Source: Candidatus Neomicrothrix sp. UBA7388
GTDB taxonomy: Bacteria; Actinomycetota; Acidimicrobiia; Acidimicrobiales; Poriferisodalaceae
Assembly: GCA_002470695.1 (NCBI GenBank)
Contig: DKNM01000070.1
Coordinates: 1-52,046, forward strand
DNA: 52,046 bases
Direction: 5' to 3'
Shown piece after piece: positions 9,301-17,604 of this stretch (position 1 is the first letter of the stretch; each line of letters starts with the position of its first letter). A program made the translations under genes and the position numbers. The notes beneath the pieces are model-generated. The model saw only the letters and a program-made list of their open reading frames with translations, made no database searches and was not told the DNA's origin.

Positions 9301-9379
9301 CGCTGTACCTCCGGGTCACATTCTGCCACTCTTAGGCGACAAAGCGCGCTAAGTAGCAGCTCAGGTGACGCAAGTTTTA

Positions 9380-9970
9380 TCAAATAATACTGTCGACAAA
9401 GATTCGATGAATTCTTGTGTCGTTAGTAAGTTCCGGATGGAAGCTCGAGACAAGCACGTTTCTTTGTCGACATAGAACAGGAGTCCCCTCACCGTCGGGA
9501 GACTCAATGGTTGAAAGAACTTGCACATTAGGGCCAACGCGTTCGGCGAGCGGTGCGCGAATAAAGACTCCGGGAAATGGCTCTTCAAGACCCTCGACGA
9601 TTAGATCTCGCTCGAAACTGGCAATTTGACGACCGAAGCCGTTCCGCCTGACCGTAAGTTCTATTTGATCAAAGCTTTTCTGGTCAGAACGGCCATCTAA
9701 AACGGTGTCCGCAAGGAGAATCATCCCGGCGCAGGTTCCTAATACCGGCATCCCTTCGGAAAGGAGCTTGCTCAGCGGCTCGTAGGTTTCACTAGATTCC
9801 AGCAACATAGAGATAGTTGTAGATTCGCCGCCTGGAATTACGATGCCTTCGAGCCCCTTAAGGTCGTTGGGCGTTTTCACTAGTCGCACGTGACAGCCAA
9901 GGCTCCGCAAGGCTGTTGAGTGCTCCCGAAAAGCACCTTGAAGTGCCAAAATGCCTACATGTGGCGACAA
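9380..9970 (-). CDS. pdxT: Pyridoxal 5'-phosphate synthase glutaminase subunit PdxT
   Basis: PdxT hydrolyses glutamine and channels ammonia to PdxS for vitamin B6 synthesis. The 196 residues show the class I amidotransferase triad: Cys80 in GTCAGM, and His178 and Glu180 in SFHPE. The GGESTT motif lies at 47-52. The N-terminus VGILALQGAFREH is typical. The start appears to be TTG at 9970, because no ATG or GTG precedes the conserved block in frame. It follows pdxS by 9 bases. Confidence 0.96.
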   Translation of the reverse strand: MSPHVGILALQGAFREHSTALRSLGCHVRLVKTPNDLKGLEGIVIPGGESTTISMLLESSETYEPLSKLLSEGMPVLGTCAGMILLADTVLDGRSDQKSFDQIELTVRRNGFGRQIASFERDLIVEGLEEPFPGVFIRAPLAERVGPNVQVLSTIESPDGEGTPVLCRQRNVLVSSFHPELTNDTRIHRIFVDSII

Positions 9971-9979
9971 GGCGCTCTT

Positions 9980-10882
9980 CTACCAACCGCGTTCGGAGAG
10001 TTTAGTTTCAAGCTCGCCTATCTCCAGCCCTGGCATAGCGTCGCCTAAACCACTGCTCACTTTGGCGATCATGGCTGGGTCTTGGAAATGTGTGGTCGCT
10101 TCAACGATCGCCTTAGCTCTGGGAGCGGGGTCTTCGCTCTTGAAGATTCCAGAGCCAACGAAAACTGCTTCCGCTCCCAGTTGCATAACCAGAGAAGCGT
10201 CTGCCGGGGTTGCTATTCCTCCGGCGCAGAACATCGGAACGGGTAACGAGCCAGTCTCAGCTACCTCTTGAATCAAGCCAATGGGTGCCTGTAATTTCTT
10301 AGCCCAATCGAAAAGCTCGGCTTGGTCGGCTTGAGTAATTTTGCGAATGTCTCCCAATATTGACCTCAAGTGACGCACCGCTTCAACAATATTGCCAGTC
10401 CCCGCTTCGCCCTTAGACCTGATCATGCATGCGCCTTCAGAGATACGCCTTAGAGCCTCACCCAAATTGGTAGCTCCGCAAACGAAGGGAACCGTGAACG
10501 ACCATTTGTCAATGTGATGCGCTTCATCAGCGGGGGTCAAGACCTCCGACTCGTCGACATAGTCGACGCCTAGAGACTCAAGTACTTGCGCTTCAGCGAA
10601 ATGGCCGATACGTGCTTTGGCCATAACAGGAATCGTTACCGCCTGTTGTATGCCATCAATCATGGCGGGGTCACTCATGCGAGCGACGCCGCCGTCTCTG
10701 CGAATGTCAGCGGGAACTCTTTCCAGTGCCATCACTGCTACGGCACCTGCATCTTCAGCGATCTTCGCTTCGTCTGGAGTGACGACATCCATAATCACGC
10801 CGCCCCGCAACATGTCTGCGAGTCCGCGCTTCACTCGAACTGTGCCTATCTGCGAGTCTGAACTAGTTGTGTTCTGTCCCAT
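9980..10882 (-). CDS. pdxS: Pyridoxal 5'-phosphate synthase lyase subunit PdxS
   Basis: PdxS makes pyridoxal 5'-phosphate from ribose 5-phosphate, glyceraldehyde 3-phosphate and ammonia supplied by PdxT. The 300-residue TIM barrel has Asp32 (in GGVIMDV) and the Schiff-base Lys89 in [10 protein letters not shown]. It also has [19 protein letters not shown] and the phosphate loop [12 protein letters not shown]. Length and motifs are canonical. The ATG at 10882 follows the DUF3048-type lipoprotein gene by 43 bases. I saw no B6-responsive element in the leader. Confidence 0.97.
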   Translation of the reverse strand: MGQNTTSSDSQIGTVRVKRGLADMLRGGVIMDVVTPDEAKIAEDAGAVAVMALERVPADIRRDGGVARMSDPAMIDGIQQAVTIPVMAKARIGHFAEAQVLESLGVDYVDESEVLTPADEAHHIDKWSFTVPFVCGATNLGEALRRISEGACMIRSKGEAGTGNIVEAVRHLRSILGDIRKITQADQAELFDWAKKLQAPIGLIQEVAETGSLPVPMFCAGGIATPADASLVMQLGAEAVFVGSGIFKSEDPAPRAKAIVEATTHFQDPAMIAKVSSGLGDAMPGLEIGELETKLSERGW

Positions 10883-10925
10883 ACTGCCAGTCTAAGCCGT
10901 TGACTGAAGAAAGGCTTAGGTTCGT

Positions 10926-12089
10926 CTAATCCTGCTCTTGGATAATCTGCGCGCTGTCGCGTGGGGCCAAAAGTATCCAAGTGCTCCCGGGCGCCATCGA
11001 TATCGATTTCCCTGTTCCATCCACGAACTGAGGGTGAACCGTAATGTTAGGTTTCGTCCAACGTGCTTCAAGTAGTTGGCCGTTCCTCAAAACCCACGCC
11101 GCTCCGGAACCTTCAGCGACTTCTGCCAGAGGAATTCGGGCGCCATTGACATCAACTTCTTCCGTCAAGGAATATTTGGTGAATTGAATGATCAGGTTTT
11201 CGGGCGCTATCGCGATTTTTTCACCATTTTCATCTAGTGCGAGGTGAGGTTCGCCATTTTGAAACCTTCGCCAAGCTGACACTTCGTCATCCCAAAGAAA
11301 GCTGACATCGCTCGATCCCCAGTTAACTTCCACACCTTGCACTTGGTTCGAGCCTTGAAGCCGAGGCGTGTCAGAGACATCAAATTCCCATAGGGGTTGA
11401 GCGGGATAGGAATGTGAGCTCGCTGCATCAAGTAGCTTTTCTGACTTAGCCCATAAATCACTCGGCGCAGGTCTGTCTAGACGGCGAAAGTAATACCCAG
11501 GTGCTCGATAGGCACCCGCATCCTGGACTCCAATTGTCTCCAAAAGTTTTTGGAAAGCCGAGTTTGAACCGCTTGAGCCGAAAAGAGCACCGTCGAATGG
11601 CACCAACAAGGGAACATCGCTCGAGCGAGCTGAACGAATCGGCCCAACAGACTCCGGGATGTGAGCGTGAAAGATTGCTAAGAATCTTGTCAGCCCACCC
11701 TCGACTAGTTCCTCGAAGACAATATCCGCCCACTGAATACCCTGTTGAGGTAATGCCGATGGTGCGTTATCAACTTTCAACGCCAGGCGCGGCGAGTTCG
11801 CGAGGTCCGAAGGAACTTTTGTTCCTCGATATGGAGCTATATAGAACTCTTCTCTCGGTTCGGTGGTCGCAGTTTTTTTGATTGTGGTCGAAGGGGACTT
11901 CTCATTATCGTTAGCGATTTTCTCCGAAGCGTTGTTAACAGAATCTGCTGCTTCTCCGGCCAGTGCCGAGGCCGCTTCCGGCACCGACGACTCTGGGGCT
12001 ACTCGGGCGTCGTATGCGTCTCTTGGGTCGGCCGCACATGACGAGACCGCTAACACAAATACACATAGAAGACAGTGCCCTAGGCGCAT
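10926..12089 (-). CDS. DUF3048 (YerB-type) lipoprotein
   Basis: A 387-residue exported protein. Its signal peptide ends in the lipobox AVSSC, with Cys18 as the probable lipid-attachment residue. A low-complexity linker (about 20-75) precedes the DUF3048 domain. Recognisable blocks are RLALKVDNAPSALPQQGIQWADIVFEE, of which the core is KVDNAP, then GLTRFLAIFH, VGPIRSARSSDV and the C-terminal segment GSTWILLAP. The family includes Bacillus YerB and has no firmly known role. It lies between the M48-like gene (7 bases upstream) and pdxS. Confidence 0.85.
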   Translation of the reverse strand: MRLGHCLLCVFVLAVSSCAADPRDAYDARVAPESSVPEAASALAGEAADSVNNASEKIANDNEKSPSTTIKKTATTEPREEFYIAPYRGTKVPSDLANSPRLALKVDNAPSALPQQGIQWADIVFEELVEGGLTRFLAIFHAHIPESVGPIRSARSSDVPLLVPFDGALFGSSGSNSAFQKLLETIGVQDAGAYRAPGYYFRRLDRPAPSDLWAKSEKLLDAASSHSYPAQPLWEFDVSDTPRLQGSNQVQGVEVNWGSSDVSFLWDDEVSAWRRFQNGEPHLALDENGEKIAIAPENLIIQFTKYSLTEEVDVNGARIPLAEVAEGSGAAWVLRNGQLLEARWTKPNITVHPQFVDGTGKSISMAPGSTWILLAPRDSAQIIQEQD

Positions 12090-12096
12090 TAAAAGA

Positions 12097-12882
12097 TCAC
12101 AACTCGCGAAGGGCTGTGATTCGCGCTTCAGCTGTCGGTCGAATTGTTTCGGGAGAAATAGGCAGCAACCAAAGCGAGTCCACTATCCCAAACGGTTCCG
12201 AAAAGTGGTGATTTGACCGCATCGACTCAAGCGCTTCGATCATTCCTGGTGGGTAGCGGGTCACCGATGCAGCCGCGGCATCAACCGTGAAATCATCACT
12301 TGCGCCCACCAACATGCCCGTAGAAACTTTTGCTGCTTTAGGCACAAAAATAGAGGGACTGAATCCAAGGGTCGAAACCCCGATGCGAATACCAAAAGAC
12401 GTTAAAGCGGCGGTCGCTAGAGCGGATTTTCCTGATGCGATTTGTGATAGCCGGTTAGCTAGGGCTGCCTCTAGGCCGATCCGACTTGTCGACTCAAGGA
12501 GGCCGGTAGTGACCACAAGCGCCGAACGGTGAGCATGTCTACCGATAGCCGCTACGTTTCGGGTTTCGCTAGGAATTATCAATATCTCGGGGGTCGATAC
12601 ACCGGTTGCAAGACATAGACCCTCAACCAAGTTAGAAAGTCGAGGGTATTTATCTTTATGAACCGCCCGAACTCTAAGACTGCTTAGGATGCGCCGCTCG
12701 GCAGTAGCGCTCAATCCCGCAAACACAAGTAAAAACAGGAACGCCACAACAGATGCGCTGACAATTCCGATCCATAGCTCCAGAAGAAACAAGACCGCTA
12801 TCGAGAGGGCGGCTAGGAGTGAGGCGAATAGCAGCATCATCCTGCCCGCGCGTTGTTGATTTTTATCGCTCAGGTTGTCCAT
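12097..12882 (-). CDS. M48 (HtpX-like) membrane protein lacking the zinc site
   Basis: A 261-residue protein with two N-terminal membrane helices (about 13-33 and 36-58). It then follows the layout of HtpX/M48 peptidases: LVEGLCLATGVSTPEILIIPS, RSALVVTTGLLE, and a C-terminal VTRYPPGMIEALESM. The catalytic HExxH helix is replaced by NRLSQ (143-147), changing both zinc histidines and the catalytic Glu. The third ligand Glu aligns with Asp197 in SDDFTVDAAA. It is therefore unlikely to be an active protease. The reading frame is intact and well coded, so it is a candidate pseudoenzyme rather than a decayed gene. It sits between pimA and the DUF3048 gene. Confidence 0.75.
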   Translation of the reverse strand: MDNLSDKNQQRAGRMMLLFASLLAALSIAVLFLLELWIGIVSASVVAFLFLLVFAGLSATAERRILSSLRVRAVHKDKYPRLSNLVEGLCLATGVSTPEILIIPSETRNVAAIGRHAHRSALVVTTGLLESTSRIGLEAALANRLSQIASGKSALATAALTSFGIRIGVSTLGFSPSIFVPKAAKVSTGMLVGASDDFTVDAAAASVTRYPPGMIEALESMRSNHHFSEPFGIVDSLWLLPISPETIRPTAEARITALREL

Positions 12883-12941
12883 GAAGGTTTCATTTCTCTA
12901 CTTGCGGCGGAAATCTCAGCCTTATTCTAGGGCCCTATCTA

Positions 12942-14120
12942 TCAACCGCTGCTTGCTTCCCTTTGCGCTGAGCGCGATTTCGAAGCCAACGCAAATGGCC
13001 AACCCATCCGACCCAGTTCACCACGCCAGCCTCCCCGATCCGGATCGGCCGCTTCGATTTCAATAGCTTGCTCGTAAAGTCCTACGTATAACTCAGCAAG
13101 GCGACCTATCGAAAACTGTTCTGCCCTTCGAAAACCATTACTCGCCAGTTCTCGAGCAAAAGAGGGATCAGAAATCACTTGATTAAGACCAACAGCTAAT
13201 GCTTGAGCGTCACCTGGCGGCACAAGGCATGCTTCGTCTCCGGTGACGGCGACATTTCGATAACCAGGTAAGTCGCTGGCGACCACGGGCGTGCCGGCAG
13301 CCATCGCTTCTAGGAGAACAATTCCGAAGCTTTCACCGTGTAATGAGGGCACACATAAAACATCCGCTCCTTTAATGCGTCCGACCTTCTCCTCCTCGCT
13401 AATCGCTCCAAGCCATTCAATCCTCGACTCCGCCTCGTATTTCTTTTGCAACTCAGGGGTTTGCGGGCCTTCTGACATAACCCAAAGAGTTAAATCGGAC
13501 GGCATTTGCGATAGCGCCTCGAGCAGTGTTTCAAGCCCTTTGCGAGGTTCATGACGCCCAACGTAGGCAATAGTCGGACGATCAGTTTCATACGCAGTAG
13601 CTGAGACAAACTTGTCGATCTCGATGCCGTTGAAAACAACTTCGTATTCGCCGCCGAGTGCCTGATGCGCCATATCCCTCGCATCTTGAGAGACAGCTGC
13701 TCTTATATTCATTCGCGTTGCCAACCACTTAACTCCGGGAGTCATGTAAGCCTTGCTTCCGCCAGCTGCATGCCACGTGCCCACAATTGGCGCGTTCCTA
13801 AGAAAAAGGGCCGTTTGGCAGGGGCCCGGACAAATGGGCTCGTGAATGTGAATCACATCGAACTCTTCTTCGCGAAGAGCCCGAATGGTTCTGAGCGTGC
13901 AAGCAAGATCAGGTGCAATAGGTGCTACGGAACCATTAGCAAATGTGGGGATGCTTGCCCCAAGTGGGGTTACTCCATTTTCAGGTGGCGCACCATCGCA
14001 GGGGCCCATAACCCTGGCCTTGTGCCCCATCTGGTTGAGCGCCCTCGCTAAAGCCAAGACTTGCACCTGCACTCCTCCCGGACTGCTGAGGCTATATGGC
14101 GAGACGATTCCTATTCGCAC
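12942..14120 (-). CDS. pimA: Phosphatidylinositol alpha-mannosyltransferase-like GT4 enzyme
   Basis: PimA transfers mannose from GDP-mannose to phosphatidylinositol at the inner face of the membrane, starting PIM synthesis. The protein is a GT4 GT-B glycosyltransferase with the N-terminal RIGIVSPYSLSSPGGVQVQV. Other motifs are the acceptor-region WHAAGGSK, the nucleotide-binding GRHEPRKGLETLLEA, and the ESFGIVLLEAMAAG block with its two conserved Glu. I prefer the GTG at 14120 (392 residues) because homologues begin at this point; a TTG at 14162 would add 14 residues. It follows the acyltransferase gene, as in mycobacteria (Rv2610c). The sugar and acceptor specificity are inferred from context. 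Confidence 0.85.
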   Translation of the reverse strand: MRIGIVSPYSLSSPGGVQVQVLALARALNQMGHKARVMGPCDGAPPENGVTPLGASIPTFANGSVAPIAPDLACTLRTIRALREEEFDVIHIHEPICPGPCQTALFLRNAPIVGTWHAAGGSKAYMTPGVKWLATRMNIRAAVSQDARDMAHQALGGEYEVVFNGIEIDKFVSATAYETDRPTIAYVGRHEPRKGLETLLEALSQMPSDLTLWVMSEGPQTPELQKKYEAESRIEWLGAISEEEKVGRIKGADVLCVPSLHGESFGIVLLEAMAAGTPVVASDLPGYRNVAVTGDEACLVPPGDAQALAVGLNQVISDPSFARELASNGFRRAEQFSIGRLAELYVGLYEQAIEIEAADPDRGGWRGELGRMGWPFALASKSRSAQREASSG

Positions 14121-14168
14121 GTTAAACCACGCTAGGCGATCGACTCGCAAATGATTGGTCAAATCATG

Positions 14169-15065
14169 TTATTGAGTTCCCTGATTACTGTCTGATGGCC
14201 AATTGGGTTGAAATAGGTGCCATTGCGATGGCTCAGCGGAAATCAACACTTCCAGTTCTTGGGCGAGATTTTCAGTGATTCTCTTGACGTCTTCTCTTAC
14301 GGAGCCGACTCTCGAAACGTCTAGGGGGGGCCTCACAACTCCTATATGGCTTTCACCCGCCGCAAAATAGACAGCCGTGGGCAATATTGGGGCGCCTGTC
14401 CGAAGGGCCATAAGAGCCGGTCCTCCAGGGAGGGTCGTAAGTTCCCCAAAAAAAGGGACTTTGACCCCGCCGCCTGAAATATCGCGATCCGACAGCAGGC
14501 AAACCACCTCGTTCCGCTTTAGTGCCGCGGCGATTTCAGCCCCAGCTGCAGGACCCAGAGGTACTACCGTCATTCCAAGTTCTCGGCGAAAGCGCGCAAA
14601 CCATTCAAAAAGCTGGGGTGGCTCTATCGGTTCCACAACAACGGTTATCGGGAGCTTCTTCACTGCCGCTATCCAAAATCCCGCCCACTCCCAGCCACCA
14701 AGGTGAGGCAATGCCAGGATCACACCTTTGCCCTTACGCAATCCCTCCTCCACATGGCGGTAATCAGGCACCTGAATTCCATCAGACAGTTCATGCGTAG
14801 TTTGCGAAGGTAGGCGGAAGGACTCAATCCAGTACCGAAGGTAAGACTCGAAGGCCCTCCTGGTAGCGACTCGAAGTACACCTTTGGTGGCCGTGGAACC
14901 CAATGCACGTCTCATATGCCTTCGCACCATGAGACGCTTGTTTTTCATTATGAGGGCTAATGGGTATGCGAGTACCTTTGGAGCGTTAGTTGCCACACTA
15001 CGAGGAAGCCGGCGGGCGACAAATGCCCCCGCTTTATACAGCGCAGTTGCGACTTGTGCTCGCAA
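14169..15065 (-). CDS. Phosphatidylinositol mannoside acyltransferase (PatA/HtrB-like)
   Basis: A 298-residue member of the lysophospholipid acyltransferase family related to mycobacterial PatA (Rv2611c), which acylates the mannose of PIM. The catalytic HX4E motif is HLGGWEW (His121, Glu126). Further family blocks are VCLLSDRDISGGGVKVPFFG and LPGGPALMALRTGAPILP. There is a weakly hydrophobic N-terminal region but no cleavable signal. The start is probably the TTG at 15065; an upstream stop excludes earlier in-frame starts. It is flanked by pgsA (8-base gap) and pimA, so the substrate is inferred to be PIM. Confidence 0.88.
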   Translation of the reverse strand: MRAQVATALYKAGAFVARRLPRSVATNAPKVLAYPLALIMKNKRLMVRRHMRRALGSTATKGVLRVATRRAFESYLRYWIESFRLPSQTTHELSDGIQVPDYRHVEEGLRKGKGVILALPHLGGWEWAGFWIAAVKKLPITVVVEPIEPPQLFEWFARFRRELGMTVVPLGPAAGAEIAAALKRNEVVCLLSDRDISGGGVKVPFFGELTTLPGGPALMALRTGAPILPTAVYFAAGESHIGVVRPPLDVSRVGSVREDVKRITENLAQELEVLISAEPSQWHLFQPNWPSDSNQGTQ

Positions 15066-15073
15066 GATCGACC

Positions 15074-15688
15074 CTAAGGGTTAACGACTTCGTCGCTAGC
15101 TTGTCGCCAAACTTTGAAGAACCTCTGGGCAGCTGTAAGAGAAGTCAATCCAAGCATGATCCAAAGAACTGGGATTAGTAACGCCTCAAAACATAGGCCG
15201 AATCCCAAGACGACCATTCGTTCCGCCCGCTCCATGAGTCCGCCCTTAGCATCAAAGCCGAGAAGTTCTGCTTTCGCTCTTTCGTAGCTGATGAGAGCGG
15301 AGACCGACAGCACCGCCATCGGGAGCACCATGATTGTGCCTCCTTCAGTTGCAGCCAAATGCCATGCCACTCCGCACAATAGGAGCCCATCTGTAACACG
15401 ATCTGCAGTCGAATCAAAGAAAGCCCCGCGTTTGGAACTCGTTCCGGCAGCAGATGCAACTGCTCCATCCAAAAGATCAGGCACTGCGGTAAGGATTAAG
15501 AACGCAAGCCCTAATTGCAACCGGCCGTTTCCGATCAGGATGCAACACGCCACTGACATTGCTAGCCCCACACAGGTAAGAGCGTTGGCGCTGACGCCCA
15601 CCCGATCCAGACCCCTTCCTACGGGGCGAACGATCCGATCGACTCCGGTCCGAAAGTTGCCGTCAAACATCAGGTGGGCCTTCGCCAT
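15074..15688 (-). CDS. pgsA: CDP-alcohol phosphatidyltransferase, likely phosphatidylinositol phosphate synthase
   Basis: The enzyme condenses CDP-diacylglycerol with an inositol phosphate in the membrane. From the ATG at 15688 it has 204 residues and about six membrane helices. The family motif lies at 71-96: Asp71, Asp74, Gly75, Ala78, then Gly88, Asp92 and Asp96. The Arg that normally follows Ala (DGxxAR) is Ser79 here (DGAVAS). An alternative ATG at 15670, preceded by a GAAGG ribosome site, would start at MFDGNFRTG. The gene overlaps the upstream membrane-protein gene by 26 bases (or 8 with the later start). Context with pimA and the PatA-like gene supports the PI branch. Confidence 0.87.
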   Translation of the reverse strand: MAKAHLMFDGNFRTGVDRIVRPVGRGLDRVGVSANALTCVGLAMSVACCILIGNGRLQLGLAFLILTAVPDLLDGAVASAAGTSSKRGAFFDSTADRVTDGLLLCGVAWHLAATEGGTIMVLPMAVLSVSALISYERAKAELLGFDAKGGLMERAERMVVLGFGLCFEALLIPVLWIMLGLTSLTAAQRFFKVWRQASDEVVNP

Positions 15689-16187
15689 CCGGCTGAAGTC
15701 CCGTCGTTCGAATCCAGTCTTCAGGATTTTCCTCGACGTACATTTCAACAATTGAGCCATCTATTCCATCAACCAAAACCAGCCCTCTACTCAGCGGCGG
15801 ATCCTCCGCCGAGTAGACAAGCATTCTCCATGTCGGCCGGCTCAGAAGGCCTCTCCAACCGAGTTGGGCGCTGGCGTGTCCTACCGGAAAGCCCACCGCT
15901 TGGTTTGCCGCAACTAAAGCCGCACTCTCATCTAACCCAAATGGCTTCCCTGCAACCAAGCTATACAAGCCAAAAAGAGCAAGAACGCAGCAACCAACCT
16001 TTAGACCGCTGTTTACTAAAACCGGTGTTCCCGATAACGAAATGGCCCAAAAGCCGACGACCCCGGAGATGAGCAAATACAAAAAGCCCGTGACTCGTCG
16101 TCGCTTGTTATCTGGGAACTTGTAGGCGCCTACGAAACCTCTGTCCAAGTCTTCAGGTAACTCATCGCGTACTTCTCCATCTTCCAT
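15663..16187 (-). CDS. Small two-helix membrane protein, unknown function
   Basis: A protein of about 174 residues from the ATG at 16187 (182 if a TTG at 16211 is used). After an acidic N-terminus (MEDGEVRDELPEDLDRGF) and a basic stretch PDNKRRR come two adjacent hydrophobic helices (GFLYLLISGVVGFWAISLSG and VLVNSGLKVGCCVLALFGLYS). A soluble C-terminal domain with GHASAQLGWRGLLSRPTWRML and VDGIDGSIVEMYVEE follows. I do not recognise the family. It lies between the HIT gene and pgsA and overlaps pgsA, so it is probably cotranscribed with the phospholipid genes. A regulatory or membrane-assembly role would be a guess. Confidence 0.8.
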   Translation of the reverse strand: MEDGEVRDELPEDLDRGFVGAYKFPDNKRRRVTGFLYLLISGVVGFWAISLSGTPVLVNSGLKVGCCVLALFGLYSLVAGKPFGLDESAALVAANQAVGFPVGHASAQLGWRGLLSRPTWRMLVYSAEDPPLSRGLVLVDGIDGSIVEMYVEENPEDWIRTTGLQPDGEGPPDV

Positions 16188-16226
16188 TACAAGTACGCTA
16201 CCTTCCCGCAATTGGTCGGCACGAAT

Positions 16227-16733
16227 TCACTCAAAGTGCTCCTTAAGACGCTCAAGCGTCGACTCCAAAGATTCAGGTAGGACCCTTGATCCACCTACTG
16301 TTGTCATAAAATTTGTGTCGCTGTTCCATCTTGGCAAAACGTGGACATGTAAATGCTCCGGAATTCCAGCGCCTGCTCCTCGACCGAGGTTGGCTCCCAT
16401 ATTTACTCCATCGGGCTCATATGCCCGCTCGATGGCCGATATCGAGCGAGCAATAAGATCGAATATTTCATTACGCTCCTCACTCTCAAGTGTCTCGAAA
16501 TCAGGGGCATGCCTGTACGGCAGAACCATGACATGCCCGGTGTTGTAAGGGTAGGCATTGAGAATCACCGCAGCTGATTCACCACAGTGCACAAGTTGCT
16601 CAGGTTGAGAATGTCTCATCTCAAGCACCGAACATAGAACGCAGTTGCCTTGAGAGGCGCTCGAGATCTCGCCTGTCTCTCCGCTGACGTACTCTCGCCT
16701 CCAACTTGCCCAAAGACGCTGCAACTTGTCCAT
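16227..16733 (-). CDS. HIT family hydrolase/phosphorylase (AP4A phosphorylase-like)
   Basis: A 168-residue histidine triad protein acting on nucleotide phosphoanhydrides. The HxHxH motif is in EHLHVHVLPRW near residue 131, and the N-terminal substrate region includes NTGHVMVLPYRHA. The N-terminus (MDKLQRLWASWRREYVSG) resembles the actinobacterial group that includes Rv2613c, described as an AP4A phosphorylase. Two cysteines (CVLCSVLE) near residue 31 fit the metal-binding CxxC found in that group. It heads the phospholipid gene run, the same position as in mycobacteria. Confidence 0.9.
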   Translation of the reverse strand: MDKLQRLWASWRREYVSGETGEISSASQGNCVLCSVLEMRHSQPEQLVHCGESAAVILNAYPYNTGHVMVLPYRHAPDFETLESEERNEIFDLIARSISAIERAYEPDGVNMGANLGRGAGAGIPEHLHVHVLPRWNSDTNFMTTVGGSRVLPESLESTLERLKEHFE

Positions 16734-16754
16734 TACGTTGGTCGATCGCTAGTC

Positions 16755-16819
16755 ATTGAGCGCCTTAAAGTCCATTTATAGGAAATCCCGTCGACCACCT
16801 CAAGACTAAGGCGCTTAAT
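16755..16819. repeat. Intergenic 13-base inverted repeat upstream of the HIT gene
   Basis: Arms at 16755-16767 (ATTGAGCGCCTTA) and 16807-16819 (TAAGGCGCTTAAT) pair over 13 bases with one G-U, separated by 39 bases. A GTC/GAC set beside the inner end could add three pairs across a two-base bulge. It lies in the 109-base gap between the F420 reductase gene and the HIT gene, both on the minus strand. There is no T-run, so it is not an ordinary intrinsic terminator. It may be a leader hairpin or an operator. Confidence 0.5.
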
Positions 16820-16842
16820 CCTCGTACTAGCCTTCCATTCAC

Positions 16843-17496
16843 TCATTCCAATCCAGCCAGTTTTAGGGCGACCCTAGTTTTATAACGGGTATTGAGTTGC
16901 AGAAGGACCGCCGTAAACGCTTCGATCGCCGTTGCATTTGAGAGGTTGCCACAATCGAGAGCTCTAGTGCCGGGAATCTTTCCTACTACCTCTGCTACGA
17001 GATCGGTAGCTTCTTTATCGTCGCTGCAAATGAGGATGTCGCTATCCAAGGGCTGTCGAAGGTCGCCCAACTCTTGAGCGGGTACATGTTGAAGAGTCGC
17101 CGCTACTTTGGATCGCGGTAGCGATGCTTGAACGGAAGCTGCTACCGAGCCTCGAGGCGGGATGAGCGGGACAAACTCGTCATCAACCCGAGCTAGCGCA
17201 TTGGACATGGTAACTACGACCTTGTTGCGGACATGGTCTTCAACGCTTCGCGCAGTGATTGCGGCCGCATCCCAGGGAGTAGCAATTACGACGAACTCAC
17301 ATTCAGCGGCACCCACGTTGTCCGATGGCGTGACAGCTAATTCTTTGTCAGGCCATCGCGCCAAGATTCCGTCTACCACTTCCATCGAACGATATTTTGA
17401 CCTCGAGCCCAAAACGACCTCATAGCCAACATCAGCCAGTCGAGCCGCTAAAGCTGAGCCCGCCGGACCTGTTCCACCAACAATCCCTATCCGCAT
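16843..17496 (-). CDS. npdG: F420-dependent NADP oxidoreductase
   Basis: The enzyme exchanges hydride between reduced cofactor F420 and NADP+. The 217-residue protein has the N-terminal dinucleotide fold MRIGIVGGTGPAGSALA and the NADP-phosphate loop VVLGSRSKYRS. Family blocks ATPWDAA, VVVTMSNAL and ALDCGNLSNA follow. The C-terminal segment (AFTAVLLQLNTRYKTRVALKLAGLE) is also typical of the family. It implies that this organism makes or imports F420, usual for actinobacteria. It faces away from the fabI gene across a 108-base gap that should hold both promoters. Confidence 0.9.
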   Translation of the reverse strand: MRIGIVGGTGPAGSALAARLADVGYEVVLGSRSKYRSMEVVDGILARWPDKELAVTPSDNVGAAECEFVVIATPWDAAAITARSVEDHVRNKVVVTMSNALARVDDEFVPLIPPRGSVAASVQASLPRSKVAATLQHVPAQELGDLRQPLDSDILICSDDKEATDLVAEVVGKIPGTRALDCGNLSNATAIEAFTAVLLQLNTRYKTRVALKLAGLE

Positions 17497-17604
17497 GAAG
17501 AGCCACGGTACTGTCCAAAGGCAAGATACGGTGACTTCATTAGGTGAGTTACGCGAAGTACGGCAAACTATTGCTAGTTAAATGCCAAACGGAGGACATC
17601 AGTC

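Noticed and set aside
9971..10925. B6- or preQ1-responsive riboswitches near pdxS and upstream of queA
   Set aside because: The gaps are only 43 bases or less, and no conserved aptamer core was visible.
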